Below, piece after piece: positions 1 through 5,218 of a stretch of 5,218 nucleotides of DNA. The position numbers and the translations under genes are program-made. The first letter of the stretch is position 1. Every line of letters starts with the position of its first letter. The notes below the pieces were generated by a model. It made no database searches. It worked only from the letters and a program-made list of their open reading frames with translations, and was not told where the DNA came from. Source of the DNA: Bacteroidota bacterium (GTDB taxonomy: Bacteria; Bacteroidota; Bacteroidia; Flavobacteriales; Flavobacteriaceae); the NCBI GenBank assembly GCA_006227965.1, contig SBFL01000097.1, positions 1 to 5,218 on the forward strand. Direction: 5' to 3'.

Positions 1-16
1 AAGGAACAAAAGGGGA

Positions 17-529
17 TTACACCCGGTCCAGTTCAGCCAGCAGCCCTTCCAGGTCCAGGGGCCTGGTGTACATTTCCAGGGACCCGTTATCCGTCTTCGG
101 CCAGCTCTCAAACGGGGTGTCCCAGTAGAGCTCCACGCCGTTCCCATCGGGGTCGTCCAGGTAAAGGGCTTCTGAAACCCCGTGGTCTGCAGCTCCTGTC
201 AGCGGGTATTTGTGCTCCTTCAGTCTGTGGTAGATCCGGGCGAGTTCACGCCGGTTCGGATAGCAGATAGCCGTATGGAATAAGCCTGGCGAACTTTTTG
301 GCGCAGAAAGCCCCCCTTTGCTGAACCAGATGTTGAGACCGATGTGGTGGTGGTAATTTCCGGCCGCCAGGAAAACCGCTTCCCTACCGTAGCGCTGACG
401 AACCTGAAATCCAAGGAGACCGGAGTAAAATTTCAGGGCTTTCTCCAGATCGGATACTTTCAGGTGGACATGCCCGATGCGAGCCGCATCGGGGATCCGA
501 TATGTTTCCGGTGGCCTGGATTCATCCAT
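17..529 (-). CDS. VOC-family (glyoxalase / extradiol dioxygenase-like) protein, CatE-type
   Basis: A 170-residue protein of the vicinal oxygen chelate fold. These metalloenzymes are built from paired beta-alpha-beta-beta-beta modules and include glyoxalase I and catechol 2,3-dioxygenase. The sequence shows IGHVHLKVSDLEKALKFY at about residues 18-35 (first module), a YHHHIGLN segment around 59-66, GLFHTAICYP around 82-91 opening the second module, and DDPDGNGVELYW around 125-136. Candidate metal ligands are His20 or His22, His85 and Glu133. The closest family I recognise is the cytosolic 'catechol-2,3-dioxygenase-like' group (COG2514 type); the substrate cannot be read from sequence. ATG at 529 is chosen because it gives the usual length of about 165-170 residues. 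The frame stays open to ATG 613 and TTG 616, but that extension encodes a poorly conserved-looking 28-29 residues across the rpoD terminator. The extension has a weak signal-peptide look (MNKLRLITGVFSFRALPVAA), so a longer exported form is possible but less likely. No clear promoter was seen. Confidence 0.85.
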   Translation of the reverse strand: MDESRPPETYRIPDAARIGHVHLKVSDLEKALKFYSGLLGFQVRQRYGREAVFLAAGNYHHHIGLNIWFSKGGLSAPKSSPGLFHTAICYPNRRELARIYHRLKEHKYPLTGAADHGVSEALYLDDPDGNGVELYWDTPFESWPKTDNGSLEMYTRPLDLEGLLAELDRV

Positions 530-579
530 GGATTGCGAAGTGGCTTTTTGAGGTGCTGCGACGGGCAGGGCCCTAAATG

Positions 580-607
580 AAAAAACTCCGGTAATCAGCC
601 GGAGTTT
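580..607 (-). terminator. Rho-independent terminator behind rpoD
   Basis: On the minus strand a perfect 9-bp stem (AAACTCCGG pairing with CCGGAGTTT) closes a 7-nt loop and runs into six T residues (plus-strand A-run 580-585, the last three paired). It begins about 110 nt past the rpoD stop codon, so it most likely ends the rpoD transcript. The plus-strand reading has a weaker T-run (TTTATT) and no gene feeds it. The hairpin lies within the longest possible reading frame of the next gene. Confidence 0.8.
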
Positions 608-663
608 ATTCATCAATCAAAAAACGAACAGTCATGATAACTGCTGTTGCGTTTACAAGGTAC

Positions 664-697
664 AAACTTTATACCAATATTCCAATTTAAACTTTAT
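664..697. repeat. 9-bp direct repeat in the rpoD-VOC gap
   Basis: AAACTTTAT occurs at 664-672 and again at 689-697, start to start 25 bp, separated by an AT-rich stretch with two CCAAT-like words. It lies in the untranslated 3' region of rpoD, upstream of the terminator. On the minus strand the copy nearer the VOC gene reads TATAAAGTTTG, one base longer than the TAnnTTTG promoter spacing. It could therefore be a degenerate promoter or simply low-complexity AT-rich sequence. Nothing else is visible in this gap apart from the terminator. Confidence 0.3.
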
Positions 698-719
698 TTA
701 ACACGACCTGAATAGTGAC

Positions 720-1583
720 CTACCCCAGGTAAGTCTTCAGGATCTTGCTGCGGGAGGTGTGTTTCAGTCTCCGGATGGCCTTTTCCTTGATTTGCCGGAC
801 CCGTTCGCGGGTCAGGTCAAAGGTCTCCCCGATTTCCTCAAGGGTCATGGAATGCTGACCGGCCAGGCCAAAGTAAAGACGAATCACATCCGCTTCCCTG
901 GGTGTGAGGGTCTCCAGGGCCCGCTCGATCTCGGTCCGGAGAGACTCGTGAAGCAAGTCTTTGTCAGGATTGGGGGATTCCCCGCTTCTCAGTACGTCAT
1001 ACAGGTTGGAATCCTCCCCGTCAATAAGAGGGGCATCCATGGAAACGTGCCGTCCTGAATTCTTAAGGGATTGTTTTACATCCTCCACGGTCATATCCAG
1101 TTCCTTGGCGATTTCTTCAGCAGAAGGAGCCCGCTCATGGGCCTGCTCCAGATAAGCAAAGGTTTTGTTGATCTTGTTGATGGAACCAATCTTGTTCAGC
1201 GGCAGCCGGACAATCCTGGACTGTTCCGCCAGGGCCTGCAAAATGGACTGACGGATCCACCAGACCGCGTAGGAAATAAATTTAAACCCGCGGGTTTCAT
1301 CGAAACGCTGAGCCGCTTTGATCAGGCCGAGGTTTCCTTCGTTGATCAAATCGGGCAGGGTCAATCCCTGGTTTTGGTATTGTTTGGCAACCGAAACCAC
1401 GAAACGCAAATTTGCTTTGGTCAGTTTCTCAAGGGCGGACTGATCCCCGGCCTTGATCCGCTGTGCAAGTTCCACCTCCTCATCGGCGGTGATAAGGTCT
1501 ACCTTGCCAATTTCCTGAAGGTATTTGTCAAGGGAGGCCGTTTCACGGTTAGTTACCTGTTTTGTAATCTTGAGTTGTCTCAT
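720..1583 (-). CDS. rpoD: RNA polymerase primary sigma factor RpoD/SigA (Bacteroidota short form)
   Basis: Housekeeping sigma-70 factor, 287 residues, which directs RNA polymerase to most promoters. Region 1.2 lies at about 16-50 ([20 protein letters not shown]). Region 2 lies at about 54-124, with the core-binding [15 protein letters not shown] and the promoter-melting [15 protein letters not shown]. Region 3 spans about 126-205. Region 4 spans about 217-280, with the -35-reading helix-turn-helix at 247-274 ([20 protein letters not shown]). The acidic region 1.1 and the long insert of E. coli RpoD (613 aa) are absent, as is normal in this phylum. At the position of E. coli Thr440, which contacts the -10 box, there is Leu115, while Gln437 is kept as Gln112. 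This agrees with the different Bacteroidota promoter consensus. The ATG at 1583 gives the N-terminus [14 protein letters not shown] typical of flavobacterial RpoD. The gene is monocistronic by position, with terminators on both sides. Confidence 0.98.
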   Translation of the reverse strand: MRQLKITKQVTNRETASLDKYLQEIGKVDLITADEEVELAQRIKAGDQSALEKLTKANLRFVVSVAKQYQNQGLTLPDLINEGNLGLIKAAQRFDETRGFKFISYAVWWIRQSILQALAEQSRIVRLPLNKIGSINKINKTFAYLEQAHERAPSAEEIAKELDMTVEDVKQSLKNSGRHVSMDAPLIDGEDSNLYDVLRSGESPNPDKDLLHESLRTEIERALETLTPREADVIRLYFGLAGQHSMTLEEIGETFDLTRERVRQIKEKAIRRLKHTSRSKILKTYLG

Positions 1584-1590
1584 CCGTCTT

Positions 1591-1595
1591 TCCTT
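1591..1595 (-). promoter_or_regulatory. Shine-Dalgarno-like AAGGA ahead of rpoD
   Basis: The minus strand reads AAGGA seven bases before the rpoD ATG. That is correct spacing for a ribosome binding site and supports the start at 1583. Bacteroidota mostly initiate without such a motif, and pnp and rpsO in this window have none, so a chance match in a purine-rich leader is possible. Confidence 0.4.
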
Positions 1596-1621
1596 AAGTT
1601 TAAGTTCCAGTAATTTGGGTA

Positions 1622-1641
1622 CTGCGTATAGTTATACGTAG
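1622..1641. promoter_or_regulatory. Imperfect palindrome in the rpoD leader (possible operator or promoter-region element)
   Basis: CGTATA (1625-1630) and TATACG (1633-1638) are perfect inverted repeats around a 2-nt centre. The symmetry extends two more bases on each side after a single mismatch, giving a 20-bp near-palindrome centred about 48 bp before the rpoD ATG. It lies where a promoter or the early leader should be. TATAAC within it and TTTG about 22 bp upstream give only a poor promoter match, and no clean TAnnTTTG box was found for rpoD. A dimeric repressor site or a weak RNA hairpin are both possible. Confidence 0.3.
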
Positions 1642-1697
1642 AAATTCGCAAAAAGTTACAAAGGGCTTACGAAAACTTCACTTCTTGGGCAAAAAGC

Positions 1698-1727
1698 AAA
1701 AAAAAACCCCTGGATTCAGGGGTTTTT
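1698..1727 (-). terminator. Rho-independent terminator behind pnp
   Basis: On the minus strand AAAAACCCCTG pairs with CAGGGGTTTTT in an 11-bp stem closing a 4-nt loop. A run of nine T residues follows (plus-strand A-run 1698-1706, the first five T paired). It starts 20 nt after the pnp stop, so it ends the pnp transcript and separates it from rpoD. The plus strand has only five T after the stem, so it could terminate weakly in that direction. Confidence 0.92.
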
Positions 1728-1746
1728 ACTTTGAGGGTGTTCAAAA

Positions 1747-3957
1747 TCAGGATCTGGAGCGGTGCGGCCTGTTTTTGTTGCGGTCGCGGTTTCCGCCACC
1801 TTCCCTTCGTCTCGGAGGCCGTTCCTGGTACCCTTCCGGTTTCGGGATCAGGGCCTTGCGGGACACTTTGTCCTTTTTGGTGCGGGCGTCTACCCCAAGG
1901 TACTTTACGTCAAAGACTTCTTCCATCTGAACTACATCGGTCACCTTGTCGGTGCGGTTCCAGTCGAGTTCTGAAATATGCAGCAGTACTTCGTTTCCGG
2001 GGGCTTCCATGTATTCCACCACAGCTCCGAAATCGAGGATCTTGATGACTTTTACTTCGTAGACACTACCCTCTTCGGGCTTGAAGGTTATGGAATCGAT
2101 CTTCTGAAGTACCCTGTCAATCCCTGCCTGGTCGGTACCCAGGATCTCCACCAGGCCATCCCCGGTAACCGGATCCTCGTTGATCACAATAGTGGTACCG
2201 GTTTCCTTCTGCAATTCCTGAATTACTTTTCCTCCAGGTCCGATCAGCGCTCCGATATATTCGTTCGGGATAACGGCGTTGACCATTTTAGGTGCATGCG
2301 GTTTTACATCCGGGTTTGGTGCAGGGATGGTTTCCGTGAGTTTTCCAAGGATGTGCAGCCTTCCTTCCCGCGCCTGCTTGAGGGCTTTCACCAGGATCTC
2401 ATAAGACAGCCCTTTTACCTTGATGTCCATCTGGCAGGCCGTGATACCGGCTTCGGTACCGGTTACCTTGAAGTCCATATCCCCAAGGTGGTCTTCATCC
2501 CCCAGTATATCGGACAGGACCGCGTATTTCCCCGATTCCGGGTTCGTGATCAGTCCCATCGCAATCCCGGATACGGGCCTTTCAATGCTGACCCCGGCAT
2601 CCATAAGGGCCATGGTTCCCGCACATACGGTGGCCATGGATGAAGAACCGTTGCTTTCCAGTACTTCGGAAACTATACGGATGGTGTAAGGCCAGTCGGC
2701 AGGGATCATTCCCTTCAATGCCCGCTGGGCGAGGTTTCCATGCCCGATTTCCCGTCGGGATGTCCCGCGGATCGGACGTGCCTCCCCTGTACAGAAGGGA
2801 GGGAAGTTATAGTGCAGGTAGAAGGTTTCCTCCCCTTCGTAGGAGGGCATGTCGATGATGTTGGAATCTCTGGAAGTTCCAAGGGTCACTGTGGCCAGGG
2901 CCTGAGTTTCACCCCGTGTAAAAATAGAAGACCCGTGGGTGGAGGGAAGGTAATCCACTTCACACCAGATGGGGCGGATCTCGTCTGTCTTCCTACCGTC
3001 GAGCCGGAGTCCTTTATCCAGGACAAGGTTCCGGATGGCCTCTTTCTCAGCCTTTTTGTAGTATTTGGAGATCATGTCCCCGAGTTCCTCCCGCTCCTGC
3101 TCGCTGAAGGAAGCCATTATTTCCTCCTTTACTGCGGAGAAGGCTTCTCCCCGTTCATGCTTCGAAGAACCGGCACTGGCAATGTCATACGCCTTGTCAT
3201 AGGCCATGTCGTATACCTTCTTCGCAAGATCTTCATTCTCAGGAGCTTGTTCGTACTCACGGACCTCCTTTTTACCGAAGGCCTCCGCCAGACGGATCTG
3301 GGCAGCGCATTGTACCTTGATGGCATCGTGGGCAAACCGAATAGCTTCCACCATTTCCTCTTCTGAGATCTCTCCCATTTCCCCTTCGACCATCATAACG
3401 GAATCTTCCGAGGCCCCGACGATCATATCGATGTCTGATATTTCAAGTTGCGCCCGGGTGGGGTTAATGACAAGCGAGCCGTCAACCCGTCCGACACGGA
3501 CTTCTGAAATGGCACATTCGAAAGGAAAGTCGGAAAGCTGGATGGCTGCGGAAGCCGCCAGTCCTGCCATGGCATCTGGCATCACGTTTTCATCGTGGGA
3601 CATCAGCTGAATCATCACCTGCGTTTCACAATGGTAATCTTTCGGAAATAAGGGGCGCAGTACACGGTCTACCAAACGCATGGTAAGGATTTCCCCGTTG
3701 CTCGGGCGCGCTTCCCGTTTAAAGAACCCTCCCGGATAGCGTCCGGAGGCTGCAAATTTCTCGCGGTAATCCACCGTGAGGGGTAAAAAGTCCACATCGC
3801 TGGGATTGTAGTTGGACACTACGGTACAAAGCAGCATACATTTGCCGGATTGCACCACGACGGAACCGTGGGCCTGTTTGGCCAGTTTTCCGGTTTCGAT
3901 AGAAATCTCCCTACCGTCACCGAGGTCAATGACCTCTTTAAAAGTCTTTGGAATCAT
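1747..3957 (-). CDS. pnp: Polyribonucleotide nucleotidyltransferase (PNPase)
   Basis: Phosphorolytic 3'-to-5' exoribonuclease that releases nucleoside diphosphates and can add 3' tails; cytoplasmic, a homotrimer in the family. 736 residues, against 711 in E. coli. Order: first RNase PH domain about 1-225 ([12 protein letters not shown] at 78-89); helical linker about 230-312; second RNase PH domain about 314-545, with [15 protein letters not shown] at 398-412, [10 protein letters not shown] at 435-444 and [13 protein letters not shown] at 485-497. In the last motif Asp487 and Asp493 match the catalytic aspartates of E. coli (486, 492). A KH domain follows at about 558-612 with the GPGGK loop at 573-577, then an S1 domain at about 628-700. 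The last 30 or so residues are a low-complexity Arg/Asn/Gly tail ([16 protein letters not shown]). The start gives [16 protein letters not shown], the usual flavobacterial N-terminus. It lies downstream of rpsO, as in many bacteria. All key motifs are intact. Confidence 0.98.
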   Translation of the reverse strand: MIPKTFKEVIDLGDGREISIETGKLAKQAHGSVVVQSGKCMLLCTVVSNYNPSDVDFLPLTVDYREKFAASGRYPGGFFKREARPSNGEILTMRLVDRVLRPLFPKDYHCETQVMIQLMSHDENVMPDAMAGLAASAAIQLSDFPFECAISEVRVGRVDGSLVINPTRAQLEISDIDMIVGASEDSVMMVEGEMGEISEEEMVEAIRFAHDAIKVQCAAQIRLAEAFGKKEVREYEQAPENEDLAKKVYDMAYDKAYDIASAGSSKHERGEAFSAVKEEIMASFSEQEREELGDMISKYYKKAEKEAIRNLVLDKGLRLDGRKTDEIRPIWCEVDYLPSTHGSSIFTRGETQALATVTLGTSRDSNIIDMPSYEGEETFYLHYNFPPFCTGEARPIRGTSRREIGHGNLAQRALKGMIPADWPYTIRIVSEVLESNGSSSMATVCAGTMALMDAGVSIERPVSGIAMGLITNPESGKYAVLSDILGDEDHLGDMDFKVTGTEAGITACQMDIKVKGLSYEILVKALKQAREGRLHILGKLTETIPAPNPDVKPHAPKMVNAVIPNEYIGALIGPGGKVIQELQKETGTTIVINEDPVTGDGLVEILGTDQAGIDRVLQKIDSITFKPEEGSVYEVKVIKILDFGAVVEYMEAPGNEVLLHISELDWNRTDKVTDVVQMEEVFDVKYLGVDARTKKDKVSRKALIPKPEGYQERPPRRREGGGNRDRNKNRPHRSRS

Positions 3958-3971
3958 ACAATGAAATTAAT

Positions 3972-3985
3972 CCTGCCGTGGCAGG
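3972..3985 (-). promoter_or_regulatory. GC-rich hairpin in the pnp 5' leader
   Basis: The minus strand reads CCTGCCACGGCAGG, a perfect inverted repeat that folds as a 5-bp stem with a CACG loop. It ends 14 nt before the pnp ATG inside otherwise AT-rich leader. The position is next to where the ribosome would load, so it could modulate pnp translation or leader stability. It may equally be a copy of a short dispersed palindrome; words of this kind are frequent in some flavobacterial genomes (my recollection). Confidence 0.4.
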
Positions 3986-4002
3986 CATGTTAAACAATGG
4001 TC

Positions 4003-4018
4003 TGTTGTTGTGTTGTTG
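4003..4018 (-). repeat. Tandem CAACAACA repeat in the pnp leader
   Basis: Two exact 8-bp units (TGTTGTTG on plus, CAACAACA on minus) stand back to back about 45 nt before the pnp ATG. They give a G- and U-free run in the predicted leader RNA that should be unstructured. A shorter ACAACAAT lies just before the rpsO start as well. Its function is unknown: it may be a single-stranded ribosome or protein landing site, or a slippage-prone microrepeat. Confidence 0.45.
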
Positions 4019-4082
4019 TGAAGGTCGACCAATGAAAAACCGGAAGTAAGCTTTTTATGTTGCCCTAGTAACTAAGGTCTTT

Positions 4083-4106
4083 AAAAGGCGCCCGAAATAG
4101 CCGGGC
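4083..4106 (-). terminator. Probable terminator in the rpsO-pnp gap
   Basis: On the minus strand GCCCG pairs with CGGGC around a 7-nt loop (stem 4090-4106). GCC and then TTTT (4083-4086) follow. The short T-run and the 3-nt spacing make it a weaker intrinsic terminator than those behind pnp and rpoD. Partial read-through from rpsO into pnp is therefore plausible. It lies about 40 nt past the rpsO stop. Confidence 0.5.
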
Positions 4107-4118
4107 AAAATGGAAACA

Positions 4119-4136
4119 GGGGAGCCATGCCCCCCC
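4119..4136 (-). promoter_or_regulatory. G-rich hairpin just after the rpsO stop
   Basis: GGGG at 4119-4122 faces a run of seven C at 4130-4136, so on the minus strand a GGGG/CCCC stem encloses a short loop containing GCATGGC, only 7 nt after the rpsO stop codon. The T-run behind it is interrupted (TGTTTCC). It is more likely a 3'-end-stabilising structure, or the first half of a double terminator, than a terminator on its own. Confidence 0.35.
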
Positions 4137-4143
4137 GTTAAAT

Positions 4144-4413
4144 TTATTTTCTAATGTTCAGCTCTTTGATCAGGCTGCGGTATTTTGCAATATCCTTCTT
4201 CTTTAGGTAATCCAGCAGGCTTCTGCGTTTTCCCACAAGTTTAACCAGGGAACGCTCCGTATTGAAGTCTTTTTGATTCCCCTTAAGGTGTTTTGTAAGG
4301 TGGTTGATCCGGTGAGTGAACAAGGCGATCTGCCCCTCCGTGGATCCTGTGTTTGTTTCTGAACCGCCGTACTTCTTAAAGATCTCGGCCTTTGTGTCTT
4401 TCGTTAAATACAT
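4144..4413 (-). CDS. rpsO: 30S ribosomal protein S15
   Basis: Small-subunit protein that binds the central domain of 16S rRNA early in assembly and contributes to an inter-subunit bridge. It has 89 residues, the same as the E. coli reading frame. Conserved motifs are TGSTEGQIALFTHRINHL at 22-39, GKRRSLLDYLKKKDIAKY at 61-78, and the C-terminal LIKELNIRK. His42 and Asp49 match the 16S-contacting His41 and Asp48 of E. coli S15, and Thr52 replaces Ser51. The ATG at 4413 gives the usual MYLTKDTKAEIF. There is no Shine-Dalgarno; the leader just before it is AT-rich with ACAACAAT. It is expressed from its own strong-looking promoter at 4468-4475 and followed by pnp. E. coli S15 represses its own mRNA; whether this one does is not known. 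Confidence 0.98.
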   Translation of the reverse strand: MYLTKDTKAEIFKKYGGSETNTGSTEGQIALFTHRINHLTKHLKGNQKDFNTERSLVKLVGKRRSLLDYLKKKDIAKYRSLIKELNIRK

Positions 4414-4446
4414 GCCAATATTGTTGTAAATGATTTTTATGTATCC

Positions 4447-4461
4447 GATTGATTTTCAATC
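4447..4461 (-). promoter_or_regulatory. Perfect hairpin at the 5' end of the rpsO leader
   Basis: The minus strand reads GATTGAAAATCAATC: 6-bp perfect arms around a 3-nt AAA centre. It begins about 6 nt after the TATCTTTG promoter box, so it would sit at the very 5' end of the rpsO mRNA, with about 33 nt left to the ATG. It could protect the 5' end, or take part in S15 autoregulation, or be an operator. It is AT-rich and only moderately stable. Confidence 0.4.
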
Positions 4462-4467
4462 AGGCCG

Positions 4468-4475
4468 CAAAGATA
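4468..4475 (-). promoter_or_regulatory. rpsO promoter, Bacteroidota -7 box TATCTTTG
   Basis: The minus strand has TATCTTTG, an exact match to the phylum consensus TAnnTTTG, followed by CGGCC. It lies 54 bp ahead of the rpsO ATG, between the accD stop and rpsO. The predicted transcription start is near 4462, leaving a leader of about 50 nt. The upstream TTG element is not at ideal spacing: the nearest TTG is only 12 nt before the box. The call therefore rests on the -7 box and its position. Confidence 0.7.
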
Positions 4476-4508
4476 GGAATTATTTCCCAATACAGATACC
4501 CTTCAGAT

Positions 4509-5218
4509 TTAATTTCCCCCTTTTGCCTCCCTGCGGATGGGCTGGTTTTGGACCAGGTCCAGGTAAAGGTTGATCTTCTTTTTCAGGTCCCTGCGGTGGA
4601 CGATAAAATCCAGAAAGCCGTGCTCGAGCACAAATTCCGCCGTCTGGAACCCTTCAGGAAGGTCCTTCCCCGTGGCTTCTTTAACCACCCTTGGACCGGC
4701 GAACCCGATCAGGGCGCCCGGTTCTGCAATGTTGATGTCCCCCAACATGGCGTAGGATGCTGTGGTCCCCCCGGTGGTCGGATCGGTACAGAGGGAGATA
4801 TATGGCAGCTGTGCCTCGGCAAGCTGTGCGAGCTTGGAGGAGGTCTTTGCCAGCTGCATCAGGGAAAGGGCGGCTTCCATCATACGGGCTCCCCCGGATT
4901 TGGAGATCATCACGAAGGGAAGCCTCTCCTTGATGCTGTAATCGATGGCCCGGCCGATCTTCTCGCCTACCACACTTCCCATGGAACCGCCTATGAAGCT
5001 GAAATCCATACAGGCAATTACCAGGTCTTTTCCCATGGATTTACCGACAGCGGTTCTAACGGCATCCTTCAGACCCGTTTTCTTTTCTGCCTGTTTCAAA
5101 CGGTCAGAGTATTTTTTGGTGTCCTCAAATTTTAAAGGGTCCTTGGAACTAAGATTGGGATTAAGCTCCTTGTAGGTGTTGTTGTCAAAGAGGATCTGGA
5201 AATATTCCCTGCTCCCAA
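4509..5218 (-). CDS. accD: Acetyl-CoA carboxylase carboxyltransferase subunit beta (5' end beyond window)
   Basis: Beta half of the carboxyltransferase that, with AccA, moves CO2 from biotin on AccB to acetyl-CoA to make malonyl-CoA, the first committed step of fatty-acid synthesis. 235 residues are visible. They begin [20 protein letters not shown] and run in frame to the TAA at 4509. An apparent start at 5099 is an internal TTG (the Leu of [17 protein letters not shown]), not the true one. In visible numbering, crotonase-fold motifs are [17 protein letters not shown] at about 74-90, [20 protein letters not shown] at 107-126, [20 protein letters not shown] at 144-163 and [12 protein letters not shown] at 167-178. 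The N-terminal four-cysteine zinc ribbon and roughly 50 residues lie outside. The tail ends soon after the domain, shorter than in E. coli. It is followed by rpsO, which has its own promoter. Confidence 0.97.
   Translation of the reverse strand, partial: GSREYFQILFDNNTYKELNPNLSSKDPLKFEDTKKYSDRLKQAEKKTGLKDAVRTAVGKSMGKDLVIACMDFSFIGGSMGSVVGEKIGRAIDYSIKERLPFVMISKSGGARMMEAALSLMQLAKTSSKLAQLAEAQLPYISLCTDPTTGGTTASYAMLGDINIAEPGALIGFAGPRVVKEATGKDLPEGFQTAEFVLEHGFLDFIVHRRDLKKKINLYLDLVQNQPIRREAKGGN

Noticed and set aside
1071..1613. 180-codon plus-strand open frame opposite rpoD
   Set aside because: Antisense to a near-invariant sigma factor; the translation looks like reverse-frame sequence and extends into the rpoD leader by chance.
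1640..1675. Possible rpoD promoter (TTTG and TATAAC on the minus strand, or TAACTTTT)
   Set aside because: Neither pair has both a good box and the right spacing for the Bacteroidota consensus, so no promoter feature was called.
1978..3366. Long plus-strand open frames (about 221 and 208 codons) opposite pnp
   Set aside because: Shadows of pnp, whose own frame carries every PNPase motif. The antisense translations are low in recognisable content and have no supporting promoter.
4063..4077. Imperfect dyad CCTAGTAACTAAGG in the pnp upstream region
   Set aside because: Short AT-rich arms with a bulge; not stable and no positional support.
4476..4487. Small dyad GGAATTATTTCC upstream of the rpsO -7 box
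   Set aside because: Only 4-bp arms in AT-rich promoter spacer, well within chance; no T-run to make it an accD terminator.
4449..5135. 228-codon plus-strand open frame opposite accD
   Set aside because: Entirely antisense to a strongly conserved gene; its translation shows no recognisable domain and it overlaps the rpsO promoter region. Codon bias of the real gene keeps the opposite frame open.
1..5218. Search for mobile elements, CRISPR arrays, tRNA/rRNA genes, toxin-antitoxin or defence genes
   Set aside because: No terminal inverted repeats, spaced repeats, cloverleaf sequences or matching proteins were seen; all coding content is explained by five ordinary genes.

Overview
The window is a piece of a Bacteroidota chromosome, most likely a member of the Flavobacteriia. 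Three things point there. The primary sigma factor is the short form (287 residues, no region 1.1 and no large insert). A perfect Bacteroidota -7 promoter box (TATCTTTG) lies ahead of rpsO. Most start codons lack a Shine-Dalgarno sequence. Base composition is roughly balanced and looks GC-rich for a flavobacterium, which would fit Robiginitalea or a relative. The genus is inferred from composition only.

All five genes lie on the minus strand, so transcription runs from high to low coordinates. In that order they are: accD (5'-truncated by the window edge; acetyl-CoA carboxylase carboxyltransferase beta subunit), rpsO (ribosomal protein S15), pnp (polynucleotide phosphorylase), rpoD/sigA (primary sigma factor), and a small VOC-fold (glyoxalase/extradiol dioxygenase-like) protein. 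There is no gene-free stretch over 300 bases. The long plus-strand open frames are antisense shadows of the conserved genes.

The gaps hold most of the regulatory content. The accD-rpsO gap carries the promoter box and a perfect hairpin near the predicted mRNA start. The rpsO-pnp gap (186 nt) carries two GC-rich hairpins behind rpsO, then a CAACAACA tandem repeat and a short GC-rich hairpin just ahead of pnp. The pnp-rpoD gap has a textbook rho-independent terminator with a nine-T run and an imperfect palindrome in the rpoD leader. The rpoD-VOC gap has a second textbook terminator. That terminator lies inside the 5' part of the longest possible VOC reading frame, which argues for a shorter VOC protein starting at 529.

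Functionally this is a housekeeping block: fatty-acid synthesis entry (accD), translation (rpsO), RNA turnover (pnp) and transcription initiation (rpoD). The rpsO-pnp adjacency is widespread in bacteria. I see no mobile element, CRISPR array, tRNA/rRNA gene or evident novel system. The points worth a second look are the leader and intergenic structures and the VOC start site.
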